From NCBI RefSeq assembly GCF_036231965.1, contig NZ_CP109499.1:1054001-1118000 (forward strand): DNA of 64,000 nt, read 5' to 3'. The notes beneath the pieces are model-generated. The model had not been told where the DNA came from, did not search any database, and was given only the letters and a program-made list of their open reading frames with translations. Below, in pieces: positions 49,328-57,433 of this stretch; position 1 is the first letter of the stretch; every line of letters begins with the position of its first letter. A program made the position numbers and the translations under genes. This DNA is from Streptomyces sp. NBC_01428 (GTDB lineage: Bacteria > Actinomycetota > Actinomycetes > Streptomycetales > Streptomycetaceae).

Positions 49328-51073
49328 TCAGGAACGCCCGGTCACAACGGTGAGGGTCCGTGCCCAGACGGGTTTGGCGCGGCCGCTCGGCCACAGGAGG
49401 CCGTCGGGGGTACGCACGATCACCCATTGGCCGGGGGCGGGAAGGCCGATGACCTCGACGGGGGTCGGGGACTTCGTGTCGAAGGGCGGGTCGCCGCCCT
49501 TGACGCGTGCGGCGTAGAAGGCATGGGGGAACGTCAGGCTGAGGTCCTCGGACCACAGTACGACGCTCGGGCTCAGGTGGACGGTCACCGGTCCGTGGTC
49601 GTCCTCGCCCGTGATCGGTGGGGGGTCATGGACCTTCAGCAGCATCCTGGTGACCGGTAGGGACGGGAGGTGGAGCAACCGGCGCAGGTGGAAGAAGATC
49701 CAGCTGGAATGCGCGGAAGCGATCAGGCCGGACAGGCTGACGACGGCCAGGAGCGTCAGGGTCACTCCTGCGCTGAGCAGCCACCAGGTGCGCCCCCGCG
49801 CGGTCAGCGCCAAGGCCACGAGCAGGCTCACGGACACCGCGCTGCCGAGCAGTGATCCCAGCGCGGCCCAGACCTCTCGCGCCAGCCTGCGGTACACCGC
49901 ATCGCGGGACATCAGGACAGAGTGGGTGCCCTCGGTCCTGGTGGGCCGGTTCGCGGTGGGCCAGGTCCCAGCAAGTCGCGCCTGCTCGAAGGCGGCAAGC
50001 TGCCGCGCCGACCAGCTCAATGTCCCCGTTTCTGCCGGCAGGGCGAACCGTACGTCTCCGTCCGCCGTCGCCGTGGCGACCGGCCGGTCCCGCACCCCCC
50101 GGACCTCGAATCGTCCTTCGGTGAACCACAGGCCCCGGACCTCGTCCCCGCCACCGGCCGCGACCAGTTCGTCGCGGTGGACGGTCAGGGTTCCGGCCGG
50201 CTCGGTCAACAGGACGTGCAGCACTCCGCTGAAGTGATGCTCGACCAAGGGGCGTTCACTCACACCGCGCGCGTTCGTGAACAAGGGCCGCAGATCCGGC
50301 GCCCCAGGGGCGGCGGCCGGCTCCGGCATCCCCTCGACCGATCCCGGCCCCCTTCCCACCCGCCGTGCCAGCGCCACATGCCCCGCCCGCCCCTCCGACT
50401 TCATCTCCGGACGCTGGCCCGACCCACGCATGCGGTCGTACACGTACTGATAGACGTCCTCGACCGTTGCGTACCCGCCCTCGCCCGCCGCCCCGTGCCG
50501 CAACCCCGCCACCAGAGCGGCGGTGAAGGGGCTGGGTCGGCCGTCGTCGGCCGCGTCCGCCGCCGTCTCCAGCACTCCGCACCCCGTCATGACGAACCGG
50601 CCTCGGCCGGCGAACCGGGCCGCCGTCTCGTCGCCCTTGGCCGTCGCCGCCCGTCCGCCGAAGCAACAGTCGAGGACGACGACGATCGTGCGGGCCGCGC
50701 AGTCGTCCAGCAGCTCGTTGACGTACGACTGCCGGACCGCGCGGGTGCGCAGCCAGTCGAGGGTGGTGTCGTGGGTGCACAGGTGGAGGCGGTTGTGCAG
50801 GTCGAGCCGACCGTGTCCGCTGTAGTAGACGAACAACTGCTCGCGTGCCGTGGCCCGATGGAAGAAGGTGAACAGTGCTTCTTGGACCTGCTGAGTCGTC
50901 CCGTCGAGTACCGACGTCACCTCCCACGGCAGGCCGACCTCGGGGTCGGTGAGCGCGGCACGCAGTTCCGAGAGGTCGTTTGCCGGGCCGCGCAGCCGTG
51001 TCAGTGCCGGTTCGTCCGGGAATTCGGCGTTGCCGATCAGCAGGGCACGGTACGCGACGGGGGCCTCAGCCAA
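49328..51073 (-). CDS. Membrane-anchored caspase-like peptidase
   Basis: 581 residues. N-terminal caspase (C14) domain: RALLIGNAEFPDEPALTRLR, GPANDLSELRAALTDPEVGL, VYYSGHGRLD with catalytic His87, and VVVLDCCFGG with the catalytic Cys at 136-137, then GRGRFVMTGCGVLETAADAA and PSPFTAALVAGLRHGA. A linker and a beta-rich region follow (LLTEPAGTLTVHRDELVAAG), then two transmembrane helices (SLLGSAVSVSLLVALALTAR, LSAGVTLTLLAVVSLSGLIA) and a C-terminal domain of ~120 residues. The catalytic dyad is intact. The gene overlaps an upstream EACC1-like gene by 8 nt; the pair resembles bacterial conflict modules in which a caspase kills or remodels the cell. Confidence 0.88.
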   Translation of the reverse strand: MAEAPVAYRALLIGNAEFPDEPALTRLRGPANDLSELRAALTDPEVGLPWEVTSVLDGTTQQVQEALFTFFHRATAREQLFVYYSGHGRLDLHNRLHLCTHDTTLDWLRTRAVRQSYVNELLDDCAARTIVVVLDCCFGGRAATAKGDETAARFAGRGRFVMTGCGVLETAADAADDGRPSPFTAALVAGLRHGAAGEGGYATVEDVYQYVYDRMRGSGQRPEMKSEGRAGHVALARRVGRGPGSVEGMPEPAAAPGAPDLRPLFTNARGVSERPLVEHHFSGVLHVLLTEPAGTLTVHRDELVAAGGGDEVRGLWFTEGRFEVRGVRDRPVATATADGDVRFALPAETGTLSWSARQLAAFEQARLAGTWPTANRPTRTEGTHSVLMSRDAVYRRLAREVWAALGSLLGSAVSVSLLVALALTARGRTWWLLSAGVTLTLLAVVSLSGLIASAHSSWIFFHLRRLLHLPSLPVTRMLLKVHDPPPITGEDDHGPVTVHLSPSVVLWSEDLSLTFPHAFYAARVKGGDPPFDTKSPTPVEVIGLPAPGQWVIVRTPDGLLWPSGRAKPVWARTLTVVTGRS

Positions 51074-51497
51074 CGGGGGTACCGTCCGGGTCCGGTTCGT
51101 CCTCAGCCGCTGCCGCCCCGAAGCCGGTCGCCGCCCGCAGCCCGTGTTCCAGCGCGGCCTGCAACGTGGCGTTGTCCGCCGTGGAGGCCACAGCCGTGAA
51201 TTCGCCCTTGCGACCGTCCACTTCCCAGGCGAGGCGGACCGTGCGGTCCCGGTCCCGCACGAGCCAGGCCTTCACCACCGCCACCACGCCGGCGACCGCA
51301 GCCGGGGTGAGCAGGACGGCCACGTCGGGCAGCCAGCCGCCCTTCGTGCCGGGCCGGGCCGTGGTCGGCTGCCCGGTCACCAACCGAGCCTCGCGCGCCA
51401 AGTCATCCTGCAGAAGCCGTACTTGGGACAGCCACCTGTCGTCATCGGCATCGAAGCGCTCGCTGCTTGCCGTGACCGACACCCGTAGTTCCTCCAC
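51066..51497 (-). CDS. EACC1-like effector-associated protein
   Basis: 143 residues: EELRVSVTASSERFDADDDR, WLSQVRLLQDDLAREARLVT, then PGTKGGWLPDVAVLLTPAAV, AGVVAVVKAWLVRDRDRTVR and LAWEVDGRKGEFTAVASTAD. A first strand and helix, a GTKGG-type loop, a hydrophobic helix and C-terminal strands are characteristic of the small EACC1-type components encoded beside caspase or trypsin effectors in actinobacteria; assignment is by pattern recall. GTG 51497 is chosen, with GGGGGGTGGG upstream. Its stop overlaps the caspase start, so the two proteins are made together and probably interact. Confidence 0.65.
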   Translation of the reverse strand: MEELRVSVTASSERFDADDDRWLSQVRLLQDDLAREARLVTGQPTTARPGTKGGWLPDVAVLLTPAAVAGVVAVVKAWLVRDRDRTVRLAWEVDGRKGEFTAVASTADNATLQAALEHGLRAATGFGAAAAEDEPDPDGTPVG

Positions 51498-51808
51498 GCG
51501 CCCACCCCCCTTCGGGAGCGTACTAGCCGGCTCCCTCCCCCGCCCTGCGTCTGGACGTACCAGGGTCCGCTCAGGTCGTCCACCGTCCCGGACCCGGCGA
51601 ACGGCGATCAAGGTGCGCAAGATGGCTGGACAGCGCCGCGCGCCCATGAGGACATGGCCTTGTCGCCAACTCGGGCCGACGCCGTGCGCTCACGAGGCAA
51701 GACGTGTGCTGCGCCGGGGAGTGCCCGCCGCCGGTCAGTCGATCCCAAGGGCGGGCCCGTTCCGCGCGGCACGCGTCCGTCCGGTGCCGCTGCGCGCGAC
51801 GGTTGGGC
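51498..51808. other. Intergenic region
   Basis: About 310 bp between the EACC1-like gene and the response-regulator stop; no gene recognised. Confidence 0.4.
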
Positions 51809-52501
51809 TCAGGGCTCGAAGGAGACCAATCCCGCCCTGTGCGCCAGGACGACGGCCTGGACGCGGTCCCGCAGGTCGAGTTTGGTGAGGATCCTCGAGA
51901 CGTACGTCTTGACGGTCTCGAGCGTGATGAACAACTGCGTGGCGATCTCCGCGTTCGACAGGCCTTCGGCGAGATGCCGGAAGACCTCCAGTTCACGGGG
52001 CGTCAATGTCTGAACCACCGCCGCACTGTCCGGCCGTGACGCCTCGGCCGGACGCAGGCGTTCGGCGAAATGGCCGATGAGGTGGCGGGTGACGGCCGGA
52101 GCGAGCAGCGCCTCGCCCTTCGCCACCGTCCGGATCCCGTTGACCAGTTCGGACGGCGGCGCGTCCTTGAGGAGAAAACCGCTGGCACCCGCGTGGAGGG
52201 CGTCGTAGACGTAGGCGTCGACGTTGAAGGTGGTGACGACCAGCACTTTCGGCGGGTCCTGGACGTCGGGGCCCGCGAGTTGCCGCGTTGCCTGAATGCC
52301 GTCGAGGAGAGGCATTCTGATGTCCATGACCACCACGTCGGGATCAAGGCGCTGTGCGGCGTGGACCGCCTCGTGCCCGTTCTCCGCCTCGCCGACCACC
52401 TCCATGTCGGGCTGGGCGGAGAAGATGGTCACGTAGCCGGTGCGTACGAGTGCCTGGTCGTCGCAGACGAGCACGCGGATGGGAGGAGGCGCCTTGTCCA
52501 C
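51809..52501 (-). CDS. LuxR-type response regulator
   Basis: 230 residues. Receiver domain: IRVLVCDDQALVRTGYVTIF, phospho-acceptor Asp60 in VVVMDIRMPLLDG, then VLVVTTFNVDAYVYDALHAG and GFLLKDAPPSELVNGIRTVA. C-terminal LuxR helix-turn-helix: LTPRELEVFRHLAEGLSNAE, IATQLFITLETVKTYVSRIL, TKLDLRDRVQAV. Starts at GTG 52501, 3 nt after the histidine kinase stop. Phosphorylated by that kinase and binds DNA; targets may include the adjacent CPBP protease gene, unproven. Confidence 0.94.
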   Translation of the reverse strand: MDKAPPPIRVLVCDDQALVRTGYVTIFSAQPDMEVVGEAENGHEAVHAAQRLDPDVVVMDIRMPLLDGIQATRQLAGPDVQDPPKVLVVTTFNVDAYVYDALHAGASGFLLKDAPPSELVNGIRTVAKGEALLAPAVTRHLIGHFAERLRPAEASRPDSAAVVQTLTPRELEVFRHLAEGLSNAEIATQLFITLETVKTYVSRILTKLDLRDRVQAVVLAHRAGLVSFEP

Positions 52502-52504
52502 TCT

Positions 52505-53743
52505 TCACTCCTGGATGGGGACGGAAGGGATGGTGGCATGGACTTCGAATCCTCCGTCGGCGCGCAGTCCTGCCTTTAGTTGGCCGCTGACCATCTGGAT
52601 GCGTGCTCGTAGACCGGGAAGCCCGCGTCCGCCCGCAGTGCTCTCCTCGGCTTCGAGGGGGCCGGTGGCATGGGCGGGTCTGTCGGTGGTCACCGTGATG
52701 TCGAGGAGTGTCGCGGAGTGTTCGACCACGACGCGGGTCGGTGAACCGGCCGCGTACTTGAGCGCGTTGGTCAGCGCCTCCTGAACCACCCGGTAGGCAG
52801 CAAGTTCCACATCCGCGGAATGCGCGTGCCGCGTGCCCAGTTCCCTGAACTCGATGGGCTGCCCGGACCGGCGGGTCTGCGCCACCAGGTCCTCCAGCCG
52901 ACCCAGGGCGGGTGCCCGCCCCTGGAGTGCTGGACCGGCTGGGGCGCTGTCGGCGGTCGCCTCCAGTACACCGAGCAGCAACCGCAGCTCTTTCAGGGCT
53001 GTTCGGCCGGTGTCGCTGACGGCGGAGAGCCCCTCTGCCGCCTTGTCCGGCGCGGAGGTGAACACGACCTGGGCCGCGTCCGACTGGACGACCATGGCGG
53101 TCACGTGGTGCGTCACCACGTCGTGCAGTTCACGGGCGATCCGTGCCCGCTCGGCGGCCGCGGCCTCCTCGACGACCAGTCGGCGCCGCTGGACTTCACC
53201 CACTCGCCGCCCGCGCACCGTACTCCCTAAGATCCAGAACGCGGCCAGAGCCAGATAGAACGCGAGATAGTCCGCCACGTCCTGAGGTGAGCCGAGCCGG
53301 TCAAGGGCAACGGCCAGGACGCCATAGCCCCCAGTCATCGCCCCCACCAGGCGCAGGCGCCGACAGCCTTGGTGGGCACCGGCCGAGTACAGAGCCAGAT
53401 AGAGTCCCAGACTCGCGAACGTCGTGGTGAAGCCCATCGCCTGATGCACCGCGAACGCGCCCGCCACCACGACGAGACACACGGCAGGTCTCCGGCGTCG
53501 AACCGCCAGCGGCAGCGTCTGAGCAAGGATCAGACCGACGCTCCACAGGCTTGGCGGGCGCTGCGGCAGATCCCCTATCTGCGCCCCGACGGTGGACAAG
53601 GTCGCCAAAGCCGGAACGAGCGCCACCGCAGCCGCCCCGACAGCCACAACTCCATCCGTGGCGAGGGCGCCCCGCGCCCTCCACCAGTCAGGCACCGAGC
53701 CGGTCAACTGCGCCCGGGCCAAGACTATCTGACGGACAGTCAC
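52505..53743 (-). CDS. Two-component sensor histidine kinase (NarL/LuxR partner type)
   Basis: About 412 residues. An N-terminal membrane domain with several helices (GVVAVGAAAVALVPALATLS, LILAQTLPLAV, AVCLVVVAGAFAVHQAMGFT, YLAFYLALAAFWILG), then HisKA_3 with phospho-acceptor His in RARIARELHDVVTHHVTAMV and an ATPase domain: YRVVQEALTNALKYA (N box), GGRGLPGLRARIQMV (G box) and GFEVHATIPS. GTG 53743 is chosen because GGAAGGAG lies 5 nt upstream; ATG 53761 is possible. No large sensory domain, as in many Streptomyces kinases that sense at the membrane. Operon with the response regulator. Confidence 0.92.
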   Translation of the reverse strand: MTVRQIVLARAQLTGSVPDWWRARGALATDGVVAVGAAAVALVPALATLSTVGAQIGDLPQRPPSLWSVGLILAQTLPLAVRRRRPAVCLVVVAGAFAVHQAMGFTTTFASLGLYLALYSAGAHQGCRRLRLVGAMTGGYGVLAVALDRLGSPQDVADYLAFYLALAAFWILGSTVRGRRVGEVQRRRLVVEEAAAAERARIARELHDVVTHHVTAMVVQSDAAQVVFTSAPDKAAEGLSAVSDTGRTALKELRLLLGVLEATADSAPAGPALQGRAPALGRLEDLVAQTRRSGQPIEFRELGTRHAHSADVELAAYRVVQEALTNALKYAAGSPTRVVVEHSATLLDITVTTDRPAHATGPLEAEESTAGGRGLPGLRARIQMVSGQLKAGLRADGGFEVHATIPSVPIQE

Positions 53744-53774
53744 TGTCACTCCTTCCGTCATCCGGCCCGGGGGG

Positions 53775-54641
53775 TCAGGCGGACCTGCGCGACACGAGTC
53801 TGCCACTGCGGCCGGCGAGGGTGACCATGCGCACAGCGATCAGCAGACCGACGACGAGGGTGACCAGGGCGGCCTCGAGTCCGAAGTCGCCTCCGGTCAG
53901 CCATGTCCCGCCGGACACCTCGACGGTGAACAGGCCCTCGGGGGTATGCCCGGAGACCGGGATGCCGAGGAGCTGCTCCATGAGGTTCCAGACGAAGTGC
54001 AGCCCCGCGACGAACCAGATGCTGCGCCGCCACAAGAACGCGGCACCGAGCATCACACCCGCTTCCAGGGCGATGCACAGCGCACTCCACGCGGTGGCGT
54101 GCGGGGCGCCCAAGTGGGCGATGCCGAAGAACAGTCCGGTGATCACGATGGCGGCACGGCTCCCCCACATCTGCTCCAACGCCTGCAGTGCGACGCCGCG
54201 GAACATCAGCTCCTCGGTCACCGCGGCGGCGGCCTGGACCACCACCGCGCTCACAACGACAGTGAAGAAGCCGTGGCCGGCCCAAGAGAACGAGTAGCCG
54301 CCGAACATCACGATCAGCAGTGTCGACAAGAGCACGAAGCCCAGGCCGATCGCACCGCCGAGGAGAGCCTCGCGGCCGGCTCCGTGGAAGGCGATCTCCG
54401 GCGTCGAGCGATGCGCCAGGCGCCGCATCACGAGCCAGTACACACCCACCGCCGCAACCGCGCCCACCGCCGGAACCGGTCCAGGACCCGCAGCCGTCAG
54501 ACCCGACACCAGGCCCAGGCCCAGCAGACCGGCCAGCATCCAGCCGAGCGGTGACCGGAACAGCCGGCTCAGGCGGCCCTCACTTGGTTGTTCAGGGTCA
54601 GGGGTAGGGGCGTTGCCCCCGGCAGTGGACTGCGTGCTCAT
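53775..54641 (-). CDS. CPBP-family intramembrane metalloprotease
   Basis: 288 residues with about eight helices. The family motifs are intact: AVTEELMFRG (EExxxR), GLFFGIAHLG (FxxxH) and GLHFVWNLMEQ (HxxxN). These Glu/His residues bind zinc or act as catalytic groups inside the membrane, as in Rce1/CPBP proteins that process prenylated or other membrane substrates. Start ATG 54641 with AGGAGG upstream. It lies 31 nt upstream of the kinase on the same strand, probably in one operon with the two-component system. Confidence 0.9.
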   Translation of the reverse strand: MSTQSTAGGNAPTPDPEQPSEGRLSRLFRSPLGWMLAGLLGLGLVSGLTAAGPGPVPAVGAVAAVGVYWLVMRRLAHRSTPEIAFHGAGREALLGGAIGLGFVLLSTLLIVMFGGYSFSWAGHGFFTVVVSAVVVQAAAAVTEELMFRGVALQALEQMWGSRAAIVITGLFFGIAHLGAPHATAWSALCIALEAGVMLGAAFLWRRSIWFVAGLHFVWNLMEQLLGIPVSGHTPEGLFTVEVSGGTWLTGGDFGLEAALVTLVVGLLIAVRMVTLAGRSGRLVSRRSA

Positions 54642-55035
54642 CGTGGCCTCCTGCATCGCGGTCGCACCGGCGGCGACCCGAACACCACGCTAGGAACTCG
54701 GCGATGTCCCCGAATCCCCCGTGCAGGGACACCAGTTGTAGCTCGCGCGGGGGATGCGCTGAGCCGTCCGGCGCCGCACACCGTCTGACTCCGTGATGAC
54801 GTCGCACACTCCATGGCCTACGTCATCAGCCGCGGTCGACCCGGGCGTTGGCCGGCGCGAGCTCCGCCGAACCGGAGGAGCCGGCACTCCAGGCCCGCAT
54901 CCAGGGAGTCGAGCCGCACCGTCAGCGAACAACTCTCCCGAGTCCACGCGGAGGCGGCGAGCAGCCGGGTGATGGCGTCGTGCCGGTCGGCCACGGCCCG
55001 GGGGACGCCTGGTGAGTGGGTGGCTGTGAATGAGT
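54642..55035. other. Intergenic region
   Basis: About 390 bp upstream of the CPBP gene; no gene recognised. Its left end grades into degenerate copies of the 14-bp repeat unit. Confidence 0.4.
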
Positions 55036-55096
55036 GGCCGTGGATGGGCGGCCGTGGATGGGCGGCCGTGGATGGGTGGCCGTGGATGGGCGGCCG
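55036..55096. repeat. 14-bp minisatellite, four copies
   Basis: GGCCGTGGATGGGC repeats at 55036, 55050, 55064 (last base T) and 55078, with a partial fifth copy to 55096. Less perfect copies precede it from about 55010. The array ends 1-2 nt before the stop codon of the minus-strand SDR gene. Confidence 0.85.
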
Positions 55097-55097
55097 C

Positions 55098-56039
55098 TCA
55101 CGTCATGTTCAGCGGCACCTTGGTGAGCTGCTGCGTGAGGTCCCACATGCGCCGTGCGTCGCCAGGGCTCCGCAGGCGCGAGAAGAGCTTCTGCTCCGCG
55201 GGCCGGCCGCCAAGACCGCCGACGCCGTTCGGGCCGAAGAACCTGCCGCCCTGGTCGCCGGGTGTCGTCGCCGCCATCAGCGCGGGCAGACCGGCGCTCG
55301 TGACGGTGCCCACGACGCCCAGCCGGGAGAGCGCGGTGACCACCCGACGGGCCGGAACCGCTGCGGCGCGGCCGATCTCCGGACGCGCCGCGAGCAGGTT
55401 CGTCGGGGCGACACCGGGGTGCGCGAGGTTGGCGGTGATGCCCCAGCCGCCGGCCCTGCTGCGCCGGTCGAGCTCAAGGCCGAACAGCCCGTAGGCGATC
55501 TTCGACTGGGAGTACGCGTCCATGCTGTTGTACGAGCGCTCCCAGTTGGAGTCGTCCCAGTTCACGGAGCCCCGGTTGGCGGCGATGCTCAGTTGCAGGG
55601 TCACCCGCGCGTCTCCGTCGCGCAGCAGCGGCAGCAGGTGCCCGATGAGGGCCGCGTGGCCGAGATGGTTGGTGCCGAACTGCAGCTCGAAGCCGTCGAC
55701 GGTGGTCTGTCGCTCGGGCGGGTTCATGACGCCCGCGTTGCCGATGAGCAGATGGATCGGGTCGCCCTCCTGCCGCAGTGTCTCGCCGAGCGCGGCGGCG
55801 GACTCGAGCGAGCAGAGGTCGAGGGAGCGCAGCGAGACGTTCGCCTCGGGCGCTCGCTCACGGATGGCCGTCAGTGCGGCCTCGCCCTTGCGGGGGTTGC
55901 GGACCGGCAGGATCAGCTCGGCGCCTGCCGCAGCGAGGCGGGTGGCGATGACGAGCCCCATGCCGTCGCTGCCACCGGTGAGGACGACGCGCTTGCCGGT
56001 GAAGTCGGGGAGGGTGACGTCGATGGGTCGGCGTGCCAT
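55098..56039 (-). CDS. Short-chain dehydrogenase/reductase (retinol dehydrogenase-like)
   Basis: 313 residues: RVVLTGGSDGMGLVIATRLA (cofactor motif GGSDGMG), LILPVRNPRKGEAALTAIRE, LRSLDLCSLESAAALGETLR, LLIGNAGVMNPPERQTTVDG (NAG), LQLSIAANRGSVNWDD (catalytic Ser), SYNSMDAYSQSKIAYGLFGL (YxxxK). The C-terminal ~70 residues (GDQGGRFFGPNGVGGLGG) are those of the large oxidoreductase subgroup. Start ATG 56039, GAAGGAG upstream. Divergent from an XRE regulator with a 14-bp inverted repeat between them. Confidence 0.9.
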   Translation of the reverse strand: MARRPIDVTLPDFTGKRVVLTGGSDGMGLVIATRLAAAGAELILPVRNPRKGEAALTAIRERAPEANVSLRSLDLCSLESAAALGETLRQEGDPIHLLIGNAGVMNPPERQTTVDGFELQFGTNHLGHAALIGHLLPLLRDGDARVTLQLSIAANRGSVNWDDSNWERSYNSMDAYSQSKIAYGLFGLELDRRSRAGGWGITANLAHPGVAPTNLLAARPEIGRAAAVPARRVVTALSRLGVVGTVTSAGLPALMAATTPGDQGGRFFGPNGVGGLGGRPAEQKLFSRLRSPGDARRMWDLTQQLTKVPLNMT

Positions 56040-56099
56040 GGTGGCGTGCTCCTTCTGCATGTCGAGTGGTCTCTTCGAGCATGCGACGTCGCCGTGACC

Positions 56100-56173
56100 G
56101 TATCCACGGCCTGACGATCAGTGGCTGACGGGGCCGTCCTCGGCGCAGGGGTGGATCGGCAGGCCGTGGATAC
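56100..56173. promoter_or_regulatory. Candidate XRE-regulator operator pair
   Basis: GTATCCACGGCCTG (56100-56113) and its exact complement CAGGCCGTGGATAC (56160-56173), 46 bp apart in the divergent promoter region. Two identical inverted sites suggest binding of two regulator dimers or an autoregulatory pair. Confidence 0.55.
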
Positions 56174-56217
56174 CGGCGTCCGGACGAGGTAGAAACGATC
56201 GGGACGAGAGGATCCGC

Positions 56218-57060
56218 ATGGAGATCGATCGCACCGGGCTGGCCGACTTTCTGCGGCACCGGCGTGAGGCGCTGCAGCCGGAGGACGTGGGGTTGCCCCG
56301 TGGGCAGCGTCGCCGGACCGGGGGGCTGCGCCGCGAGGAGGTCGCGGTGCTCTGTCACATGTCTACGGACTACTACGCCCGGCTGGAGCGCGCCCGCGGG
56401 CCACAGCCGTCCGAGCAGATGATCGCCTCGATCGCACAGGGCCTGCATCTGAACATCCAGGAACGCGACCACCTGTTCCGACTCGCCGGACATGCGCCGC
56501 CTGCGCGCGGGGGTGAGACCGAACAGCACATCGCGCCGGGCCTGTTGCGGATCCTGGACCGCCTTGACGACACTCCGGCCGAAATCGTGACCGAGCTCGG
56601 CGAGACGCTCCGGCAGACCTCTATGGGCGTGGCGCTCACGGGCGATCTGACCGGCTACCGCGGCCCGGCCCGCAGTCTCGGCTACCGGTGGTTCACCGAT
56701 CCCGCCACCCGTGCCCGCTACGCGGCCGACGACCACCAGTACCTCTCGAGAGTGTACGCATCGGGGCAGCGGGAGGTCGTCGCCCAACGTGGTCCGCGAT
56801 CCCGGGCGGCCGGTCTCGCGGAGCTCCTGCTGAACGAGAGTGAGGAGTTCCGCGCGCTCTGGGGCCTCCACGAGGTCGGCGTGCTCCCCACGTCCGGAAA
56901 ACGCTTCGTCCACCCGGACGTCGGGCTGCTCGACCTGGAGTGCCAGACGCTGCTCGATCCGTACCAGTCTCACCTTCTGCTCGTCTACACCGCTGTGCCG
57001 GGCAGCGAGACCCACGAGAAACTGCACCTGCTGTCGGTCATCAGCGCCCCGCTCCACTGA
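56218..57060 (+). CDS. XRE-family regulator with MmyB-like ligand domain
   Basis: 280 residues. N-terminal helix-turn-helix: LADFLRHRREALQPEDVGLP, RRRTGGLRREEVAVLCHMST, DYYARLERARGPQPSEQMIA. The C-terminal MmyB-like domain has RILDRLDDTPAEIVTELGET, YRWFTDPATRARYAADDHQY, ELLLNESEEFRALWGLHEVG and HPDVGLLDLECQTLLDP, the usual pattern that binds a fatty-acid-like ligand. Start ATG 56218, GAGAGG upstream. Probably controls the divergent SDR gene via the GTATCCACGG repeats; such XRE/SDR pairs are very common in actinobacteria. Confidence 0.92.
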   Translation: MEIDRTGLADFLRHRREALQPEDVGLPRGQRRRTGGLRREEVAVLCHMSTDYYARLERARGPQPSEQMIASIAQGLHLNIQERDHLFRLAGHAPPARGGETEQHIAPGLLRILDRLDDTPAEIVTELGETLRQTSMGVALTGDLTGYRGPARSLGYRWFTDPATRARYAADDHQYLSRVYASGQREVVAQRGPRSRAAGLAELLLNESEEFRALWGLHEVGVLPTSGKRFVHPDVGLLDLECQTLLDPYQSHLLLVYTAVPGSETHEKLHLLSVISAPLH

Positions 57061-57166
57061 CGCCCTTTCGCGCCCCCTCCACCCCTGCCCCACCAAGACG
57101 GCGGACAGCGCGGCGGGGCGGCCGCGGCACTCGCCGGCTCGCCCCTGTCTCTCCGTGACGCAACTG

Positions 57167-57198
57167 GGGCGCCTCCGGGACACCTGGCGGAGGCGCCC
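57167..57198 (+). terminator. Terminator of the XRE regulator gene
   Basis: GGGCGCCTCCG (57167-57177) and CGGAGGCGCCC (57188-57198), an 11-bp stem with a 10-nt loop, 107 nt after the stop. The remaining intergenic DNA to 57433 has no recognised gene. Confidence 0.65.
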
Positions 57199-57433
57199 AG
57201 TTCAGTGTGGCCGGCGGTGGTGGTGACCGTGGCGGCCCCAGGAGGCTTCGCCGACGGGGCCGCCTTGGTCATCCCCGCTGTTGGCGCCGCGCCCCAAACG
57301 CTCACCCGCTGCCCCAAAGGGTTCCTCGTGCCGCCGCTTCCGGCTTCGTCCCGGGACCGTTACCGGCGCGGACGGAGGTCGTTCTGGATCATGGCCGTCC
57401 GGCCGAGTTACTGAGCAAAGGTGCCACCGTACG

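Noticed and set aside
49922..51199. 425-codon frame opposite the caspase/EACC1-like genes
   Set aside because: Arginine- and proline-rich shadow of two coupled genes.
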